This document shows positions 6,204 to 11,181 of a DNA stretch of 11,181 nt, one piece after another. Position 1 is the stretch's first letter; the number at the start of each line of letters is the position of its first letter. Where the stretch lies: NCBI GenBank assembly GCA_018818345.1, contig JAHISI010000072.1, positions 1 to 11,181 of the forward strand, given 5' to 3'. The notes below the pieces were generated by a model that was not told the DNA's origin, made no database searches, and saw only the letters and a list, made by a program, of their open reading frames with translations. Both the position numbers and the translations under genes were made by a program. The DNA comes from Patescibacteria group bacterium. GTDB lineage: Bacteria; Patescibacteriota; Dojkabacteria; SC72.

Positions 6204-8059
6204 TAATATGTCCTTTCAAAGTTTTTATCAATTAAATCTAATGTCAATTTCCATATTGCAGGCCTCCCATGAGGACAGCTGTATGGATTCTGACATTTAA
6301 CTAGCTCATTAAATATACTTATCATCTCACTTCTGTCTAACTTCTTACCAGATCTTACACTAGTATGACATGCAATGGTTGCTAATATATCGTGTCTGAG
6401 CTTTTCAAAGTTCTGTTTAAGTATAGCTGGATTGTCTGCTAATTCAAACATCTCCTTAAACATCTTTTCAATATCAAATGTAAACTCAACTGGAGTTGTA
6501 TTCAGATCAATTCCGTTAACAGTAACTTCGTAACTAAATCCTAAATCACTAAAGAATTGCTTGTATTCCTCTAGGAATAGTTTTTCCTCTGGGGTAAAAC
6601 TTAGTTGTTGCGGGACCAATAGTGTTTGAATGTTTTGATTATCCTTTTCATTCTTAGATATTCTCTCGAAATTGATCCGCTCTGCTGCTGCATGCTGGTC
6701 GATAACCCAGAGTCTTTCATCAATGAATTCAATAACTATATATTTATCAAATATCTGGAATAGATTTGTAAAAGTTCCACTTTCATTAAGGGAGATAGTG
6801 TTTTCATCGTTCTTGAAATCAAAGTTCATAGGGCCTTGTTCCATAGCCTGTTTTGAAAACAAAAGGCTATCTCTAACAGACGAGGCTTTGTTGTTAAAAG
6901 AAATATCTCCACTTCCACCATTCATATATGGTCTATTGTTACTAGAAGTATTCCCCTTACTCACAAATCTACTTCTTACATCAGCAAAGCTGTTTTGATT
7001 CATATTGGGAGTCTCGCTAGTTCCTTCACCCGATGTTGTTTTAGGATTGTATGAAAGGGCTTTTTCTAGTGTGTGTTGAACTGCTTCCTGCACAGCAGAG
7101 TAAATTCTGAATGCGTTCTCAAATCTAACCTCTTCTTTTCTTGGATGTACATTAACATCCACGAGATCAGGTCGAATTGTAAGATTCAAAACAAAAGGAA
7201 TCTTCTCTCCAAATGGAAGATATCTGGAATACCCCTCGTATACAGCCCTTACAATACCACGCTCTGTAATTGGTCTACCATTAATGAATACATACTGTTT
7301 CATTACCTTAGACCCATGTAAAGAAGGATGAGCTATATAACCATTCATAGAGATACCGGAGCCATCGTAGAAAATAGCTAAGCCTGTATTGTCTGGAAAT
7401 ATATCTTTAACTCTCTCTAGCTGTACAGTACCATGTTTAGTATCCTTAACCTCAGGTAGATCTAGAACCTTCTTACCATCCTTTTCCAATACAAAATGAA
7501 TATTGGGATATACAAGGAAATATTTGGCTAACAATTCATATATCTTTCTGTATTCCGTCTGCTCAGATTTAAGATATTTCCTTCTTGCAGGAATGTTGTA
7601 GAAAAGATCTTCAACTTTTACAGAAGTACCCTTCTCTCTCGCACTCTTTTTAATTTCCGATTTACCATTCTCGCTGAAGCCGATCTCATACCCAATCTGA
7701 TCCTCTTCAAATTTAGAAACTACCGTTACCTTTGCTATCGAAGTTATGGTCGAAAGCGCTTCACCTCTAAACCCCATACTCATTAAAGTATTTAAATCTT
7801 CAATACTTCTTAGCTTTGAAGTTGTATGCGCATCAAAGATATCATCAAGATTCTCTTTTGGGATACCAATACCATCATCACTAATCTCAATCATCTTCAT
7901 ACCCCCACCATTAATGCGTATTGTGACTTTCCCAGCCTTAGCGTCAATTGCGTTGTCTAGCAATTCTTTTACAACTGATGCTGGACGTTCAATAACCTCG
8001 CCTGCTGCTATTTGATTCACCACCTCTGCTGTTAATCTGTTTAATTTTGGTCTTTCCAT
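6203..8059 (-). CDS. mutL: DNA mismatch repair protein MutL (endonuclease type)
   Basis: From the ATG at 8059 the product is 618 residues. The N-terminal GHKL ATPase is clear: NQIAAGEVIERPASVVKEL (15-33) with catalytic Glu32 and Mg-binding Asn36, SDDGIGI (60-66), and GFRGEAL (96-102). The usual 'VEN' is 'LDN' here, a mild change. A polar Asn/Ser-rich linker (about 340-400) leads to a C-terminal domain that carries the nicking motif DQHA-x2-E-x4-E (454-465), ACH (563-565) and CPHGRP (595-600). It should therefore be a MutL that nicks DNA itself, so no MutH is needed. An in-frame GTG at 8083 would add eight residues, but it lies upstream of the predicted -10 box and the family start matches MERPKLNRLTAEV, so 8059 is used. 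First gene of a four-gene operon, divergent from uvrB. Confidence 0.95.
   Translation of the reverse strand: MERPKLNRLTAEVVNQIAAGEVIERPASVVKELLDNAIDAKAGKVTIRINGGGMKMIEISDDGIGIPKENLDDIFDAHTTSKLRSIEDLNTLMSMGFRGEALSTITSIAKVTVVSKFEEDQIGYEIGFSENGKSEIKKSAREKGTSVKVEDLFYNIPARRKYLKSEQTEYRKIYELLAKYFLVYPNIHFVLEKDGKKVLDLPEVKDTKHGTVQLERVKDIFPDNTGLAIFYDGSGISMNGYIAHPSLHGSKVMKQYVFINGRPITERGIVRAVYEGYSRYLPFGEKIPFVLNLTIRPDLVDVNVHPRKEEVRFENAFRIYSAVQEAVQHTLEKALSYNPKTTSGEGTSETPNMNQNSFADVRSRFVSKGNTSSNNRPYMNGGSGDISFNNKASSVRDSLLFSKQAMEQGPMNFDFKNDENTISLNESGTFTNLFQIFDKYIVIEFIDERLWVIDQHAAAERINFERISKNEKDNQNIQTLLVPQQLSFTPEEKLFLEEYKQFFSDLGFSYEVTVNGIDLNTTPVEFTFDIEKMFKEMFELADNPAILKQNFEKLRHDILATIACHTSVRSGKKLDRSEMISIFNELVKCQNPYSCPHGRPAIWKLTLDLIDKNFERTY
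6211..6216 (-). promoter_or_regulatory. Shine-Dalgarno site for the RsmI-like gene
   Basis: On the minus strand AAAGGA lies 7 bases before the ATG at 6203, inside the last codons of mutL. It is one of the few convincing ribosome binding sites in the window and supports the TAATG overlapping start. Confidence 0.6.
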
Positions 8060-8067
8060 ATGTATGT

Positions 8068-8079
8068 ATTTTAACACAA
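8068..8079 (-). promoter_or_regulatory. mutL promoter, apparently leaderless
   Basis: Minus-strand TTGTGTTAAAAT contains the extended -10 TG-T-TAAAAT. Only 8 bases separate the -10 from the ATG at 8059, so transcription should start at, or within about one base of, the start codon. This agrees with the absence of a Shine-Dalgarno sequence. No clear -35 is present; the region it would occupy overlaps the uvrB -10. Confidence 0.55.
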
Positions 8080-8088
8080 ACACATATC

Positions 8089-8097
8089 TGCTAAAAT
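8089..8097 (+). promoter_or_regulatory. uvrB promoter, apparently leaderless
   Basis: TGCTAAAAT is an extended -10 (TG-C-TAAAAT). Six bases separate it from the ATG at 8104, so the transcript should begin on or next to the A of the start codon. No ribosome binding site and no GTATAC box is present between mutL and uvrB. Confidence 0.55.
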
Positions 8098-8103
8098 CGT
8101 TCT

Positions 8104-10074
8104 ATGGATTCATTCAATTTACGGGCACCCTATGAGATTTCACCTGACCAACAACAGGCTACAAACGAACTGTTACAAAATATTGAGAGTGGAAAGCGAA
8201 GACAAACATTACTAGGTGTAACTGGCTCTGGCAAAACATTCGTTATGGCGAATGTAATACAGAAACTAGATAGACCTACTTTAATACTCTCACACAACAA
8301 AACATTAGCCGCGCAATTGTATGAAGAATTTAAAGAATACTTTCCAGAAAACTCAGTTAAATATTTTGTATCCTACTACGATTACTATCAACCAGAGGCA
8401 TATATTCCTTCAAAAGACCTATACATTGAAAAAGAATCACAAGTAAACAAGGCTATAGAGAATCTTAGGTTTGGAGCTATGAATTCAGCATTAACCAGGA
8501 AAGATACGATTGTAGTAGCTTCAGTATCGTGTATCTACAATATTGGAGATCCAGAGAACTATGAGAACAAATCTTTGGAATTAAGAAAAGGTCATGATTT
8601 CAATCTAATTGATTTGGCAAGAGAACTTGTAGCTATGAGGTATGTAAGAGATACATATGATTTTGATACTGGAGTATTTAGAATTAACGGAGATACCGTA
8701 GAGATATTCCCACCATATGAAGAATATTCAATTAGAATTGAGATGTTTGGAGATACAATCGAAAATATATTTAAAGTAGATCCAATATCCAAGCACAAAA
8801 TACAAGAGATGAAGGAGATTTTAATCTTCCCTGCTACATCATTGGTATATTCAGATGATGTTATAAAATCTGCCGTAGGAAATATCCAACGTGACCTAAT
8901 ACAAAGAGTATCTTTCTTAAAGAATATTGGCAAGGATGTTGAAGCTTACAGATTGGAACAAAAAACTAACTATGACATAGAGATGCTTCAAGAGGTTGGA
9001 TATTGTAAGAGTATGGAAAACTATTCCATATATTTTGATGGTAGAAAGACTGGTGAAGCACCATATACACTTCTCGATTACTTCCCTAATGACTATTTGA
9101 TGTTCATCGATGAATCCCATATTACAATTCCTCAAGTTGGTGGTATGTACAATGGGGACAAAGCCCGAAAAGACAACCTAATCGAATATGGATTTAGACT
9201 ACCAAGCGCTAGAGATAACCGACCCTTGAATTTTAATGAATTTGTAAAAAAACAAGGTACAACAGTATATATATCCGCAACTCCCTCTGATTATGAATTA
9301 CAGGATAGCAACAAGAATGTCGTAGAGTTACTTACAAGACCAACTGGTTTGGTAGATCCAGAAATTGAAATTAGAAAAACAGAGGGACAAATTGATGATG
9401 TAATTGCAGAAATTAATCAGAATGTAGCAAATGGTCAAAGAGTTTTGGTTACTACATTAACTAAACGAATGGCAGAAGATCTTACGGACTATCTTAAGGA
9501 TGCTGGGATTAAAGTACAGTATTTACATTCAGATATTGATACGGTTGAAAGAGTTGAGATTCTTAGAGAGCTAAGATTGGGTAAATATGATGTAATTGTA
9601 GGCATTAATTTACTCAGAGAAGGAATCGATTTACCGGAGGTATCGTTAGTGATAATCTTAGATGCAGATAAAGAAGGGTTCCTTAGATCTAAGACAAGTC
9701 TCGTACAGACCATTGGAAGAGCTGCAAGGCATGTACAAGGCCGAGTTATCATGTATGCGGATAATATGACGGAAAGTATGAAATATGCTATTTCTGAGAC
9801 CAATAGAAGAAGAGAATATCAGAAAAAATATAATGAAGAGAATGACATAACCCCTACTTCAATTATTAAAGAAATAAGAGGATCATTAGTAGAGAAAGAA
9901 GAAGAAATAAATGTTGATGATGAATATGTTGAAAAATTAGACCAAAAACAGAAACGATTGTTAATTAAGAAATTAGAAGCTAAGATGTTACTTGCTGCAG
10001 ACAGTATGCAATTTGAAAAAGCAGCAGAATTAAGAGATCAAATTAAAGAGATCCAATCTAATATTAATAATTAA
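8104..10074 (+). CDS. uvrB: UvrABC system protein B (excinuclease helicase subunit)
   Basis: UvrB receives damaged DNA from UvrA, opens it and recruits UvrC in nucleotide excision repair. The 656 residues span the normal length. Visible are the family start F-x-L-x-(A/S)PY-x-x-(S/T)-x-DQ (4-16), Walker A GVTGSGKT (38-45), the damage-probing beta-hairpin YYDYYQPEAYIP (91-102), VASVSCIY (138-145), the helicase II box DESH (336-339), SATPSDYEL (391-399), HSDIDT (475-480), GINLLREGIDLPEVSLV (500-516), and QTIGRAAR (535-542), where the last Arg is catalytic. The C-terminal UVR helix pair (about 616-651) binds UvrC. Nothing is missing. The start agrees with the family and with the leaderless promoter. 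The patatin gene follows after 3 bases, so the two are co-transcribed. Confidence 0.98.
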   Translation: MDSFNLRAPYEISPDQQQATNELLQNIESGKRRQTLLGVTGSGKTFVMANVIQKLDRPTLILSHNKTLAAQLYEEFKEYFPENSVKYFVSYYDYYQPEAYIPSKDLYIEKESQVNKAIENLRFGAMNSALTRKDTIVVASVSCIYNIGDPENYENKSLELRKGHDFNLIDLARELVAMRYVRDTYDFDTGVFRINGDTVEIFPPYEEYSIRIEMFGDTIENIFKVDPISKHKIQEMKEILIFPATSLVYSDDVIKSAVGNIQRDLIQRVSFLKNIGKDVEAYRLEQKTNYDIEMLQEVGYCKSMENYSIYFDGRKTGEAPYTLLDYFPNDYLMFIDESHITIPQVGGMYNGDKARKDNLIEYGFRLPSARDNRPLNFNEFVKKQGTTVYISATPSDYELQDSNKNVVELLTRPTGLVDPEIEIRKTEGQIDDVIAEINQNVANGQRVLVTTLTKRMAEDLTDYLKDAGIKVQYLHSDIDTVERVEILRELRLGKYDVIVGINLLREGIDLPEVSLVIILDADKEGFLRSKTSLVQTIGRAARHVQGRVIMYADNMTESMKYAISETNRRREYQKKYNEENDITPTSIIKEIRGSLVEKEEEINVDDEYVEKLDQKQKRLLIKKLEAKMLLAADSMQFEKAAELRDQIKEIQSNINN

Positions 10075-10077
10075 AAT

Positions 10078-10878
10078 ATGTTCCACCTTTTTAAGAAGAA
10101 AATTGGTCTAGCATTAGGTGCTGGTTCAGCAAAAGGACTTGCCCATATCGGAGTTATAAAAGAATTAGAAAAGAATAATATCTCCATAGACTATATTGCT
10201 GGCACAAGTATAGGCTCTGTTGTCGGTGGAATGTATGCACTCACAAAGGACATAAAAGTTATTGAAGAGCTTGCATATTCAAGTGGATACAAGGAGATGT
10301 TCAATGCGTTCTTTGACCCATCATTAAAATCAAGCGTATTTAAAGGTGAAAGAGTATTAGATCTTTTAGATGGATATATCGGCAAAAGCACTCTTATTCA
10401 AGATACTAAAATTCCCTTTGCAGCAGTAGCAACAGATTTGAATACCGCACAACCAATTATTTTAAGCGAAGGAAACCTGTTAGAAGCCATTAGAGCCAGT
10501 ATCTCAATTCCTCTACTTCTTAAGCCTGTACAGTACAGGGATACGGTTTTAATTGATGGTGGTAATACCAACCCTGTACCAGTTGATGTTGTAAGACAAA
10601 TGGGGGCACAAAAAGTTATTGGTGTTAATCTCTATGCACAGAAATTCCCTCGCAAATTAGATATTGAAAAGCTTTCATTCGTCGATGTTATAAATGCCAT
10701 GATTGATACCTCTCTCTACAATATGTCCATGGCTAGTATGAGGCAAGCCGATGTTGCATTGAATTTAAATGTTAACCCTAATTTGCCACTTACAGCCATT
10801 GCTGATGACCCATCGGAATTAATAATGATTGGTGAAGAAGCAACAAAAGCTGCAATGTCTAAGTTAAAACTGCTTTAG
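10078..10878 (+). CDS. Patatin-like phospholipase, RssA/NTE type
   Basis: The 266-residue protein is a compact single-domain patatin. It has the oxyanion-hole loop ALGAGSAKGLAHIGV (12-26; family form G-x-G-x-(A/x)-(R/K)-G), the nucleophile elbow GTSIG (42-46) with Ser44, and the catalytic Asp in DGG (160-162), so the Ser-Asp dyad is intact. Related bacterial proteins such as RssA are predicted acyl-ester hydrolases acting on phospholipids or lysophospholipids. No signal peptide or membrane helix is visible, so it should act in the cytoplasm or at the inner membrane face. It starts 3 bases after uvrB with no clear ribosome binding site, implying coupling, and is followed 12 bases later by the exchanger. 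The real substrate is unknown. Confidence 0.9.
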   Translation: MFHLFKKKIGLALGAGSAKGLAHIGVIKELEKNNISIDYIAGTSIGSVVGGMYALTKDIKVIEELAYSSGYKEMFNAFFDPSLKSSVFKGERVLDLLDGYIGKSTLIQDTKIPFAAVATDLNTAQPIILSEGNLLEAIRASISIPLLLKPVQYRDTVLIDGGNTNPVPVDVVRQMGAQKVIGVNLYAQKFPRKLDIEKLSFVDVINAMIDTSLYNMSMASMRQADVALNLNVNPNLPLTAIADDPSELIMIGEEATKAAMSKLKLL

Positions 10879-10890
10879 TAAAAATATATT

Positions 10891-11181
10891 ATGTGGCCAT
10901 TTATCCTAAATATTGGAATACTTGTTGCGAGTATCGTTGCACTTGTAAAAGGGGCAGAAATGTTCATCAACCAATCTTCAGCCCTTGCTAGAAAATATCA
11001 CATTCCAGAATTTTTGATTGGTATAACTATTGTTGCGTTTGGCACTTCCCTACCGGAATTTATCATTAGCCTTGTAGCTGCTGCTGAGGGTAATGTGGCC
11101 GTTTCTACAAGTAACATTATTGGCAGCTGTATTGCGAATATCGGCTTTATCCTTGCTATAACTGCACTCTTTGGGGCTATA
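10891..11181 (+). CDS. CaCA-family cation/Ca2+ exchanger, N-terminal part (runs off the right edge)
   Basis: The first 97 codons are open to the window edge. A first membrane helix (about 4-22) with G21-A22-E23 is followed by the alpha-1 repeat of the calcium/cation antiporter superfamily: GITIVAFGTSLPEF (44-57), with the ion-binding Glu56, then the second half NIIGS-x-x-x-N (75-83). The protein resembles bacterial YrbG-type exchangers, which swap Na+ or H+ for Ca2+ across the inner membrane; the ion pair cannot be read from this part. The start ATG lies 12 bases after the patatin stop and begins directly at the first helix, with no strong ribosome binding site. The alpha-2 repeat lies outside the window. 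It appears to be the third gene of the uvrB transcript. Confidence 0.92.
   Translation, partial: MWPFILNIGILVASIVALVKGAEMFINQSSALARKYHIPEFLIGITIVAFGTSLPEFIISLVAAAEGNVAVSTSNIIGSCIANIGFILAITALFGAI

Noticed and set aside
8060..8083. GTG at 8083 as the mutL start
   Set aside because: The added eight residues do not fit the family start, and the GTG lies upstream of the -10 box TAAAAT (8073-8068), so it would not be in the mRNA.
8592..8933. A 113-codon minus-strand open frame inside uvrB
   Set aside because: It is a shadow of a highly conserved gene with no start signals and no family pattern. The same applies to the other antisense frames within DUF2207, femAB-like, mutL, rsmI-like and patatin.
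268..10878. Recoding of TGA (as in Gracilibacteria and SR1), suggested by the lack of TGA stops
   Set aside because: The conserved domains contain no in-frame TGA and glycines use GGN codons. Nine genes ending in TAA or TAG is explained by low G+C.
1..11181. CRISPR array, insertion sequence, prophage or toxin-antitoxin module
   Set aside because: No spaced direct repeats, transposase, integrase, terminal inverted repeats or typical toxin-antitoxin pair were found on either strand.

Overview
The window is AT-rich (about one third G+C by eye) and looks like a stretch of a small bacterial chromosome, most likely from the Candidate Phyla Radiation (Patescibacteria). This placement is an inference. 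It rests on very tight spacing, start codons with little or no Shine-Dalgarno sequence, apparently leaderless promoters, a short RsmI-like methyltransferase, and the mix of LemA/DUF2207, FemAB-like and DegT-like genes. The genetic code looks standard: the conserved domains are uninterrupted, and all nine genes whose ends lie in the window stop at TAA or TAG.

Layout, left to right. (1) 1-123, minus strand: the first 41 codons of a LexA-type repressor. Its upstream region (124-267) carries four copies of GTATAC, a likely operator, and separates it from a divergent small membrane protein of DUF4870 type (268-603), which ends at a clear intrinsic terminator. (2) tRNA-Pro(TGG) at 693-766. (3) A plus-strand pair, lemA (900-1451) and a DUF2207 membrane protein with a glycine-rich tail (1461-3176). 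(4) A minus-strand operon read from 8059 down to 3180: mutL, a short RsmI-like methyltransferase, a DegT/DnrJ/EryC1-type PLP aminotransferase, and a FemAB-like peptidyltransferase. Two of its junctions are TAATG stop/start overlaps. (5) A plus-strand run: uvrB (8104-10074), a patatin-like phospholipase (10078-10878) and the first 97 codons of a CaCA-family cation/Ca2+ exchanger (10891 to the window end).

Two themes stand out. The first is DNA damage control: lexA, mutL (with the endonuclease motif) and uvrB lie within 11 kb, and mutL and uvrB face away from each other over a 44-bp gap holding two back-to-back TAAAAT promoters, each placed so that its mRNA would begin at or within about a base of the start codon. 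The second is the cell envelope: LemA/DUF2207, FemAB-like, DegT-like, patatin and the exchanger are all membrane or wall functions, and two of them are co-transcribed with mismatch repair.

I see no CRISPR array, insertion sequence, prophage or obviously new multi-gene system. The strongest leads are regulatory: the GTATAC operator cluster, the leaderless divergent promoter, and the coupled mutL-to-femAB operon.
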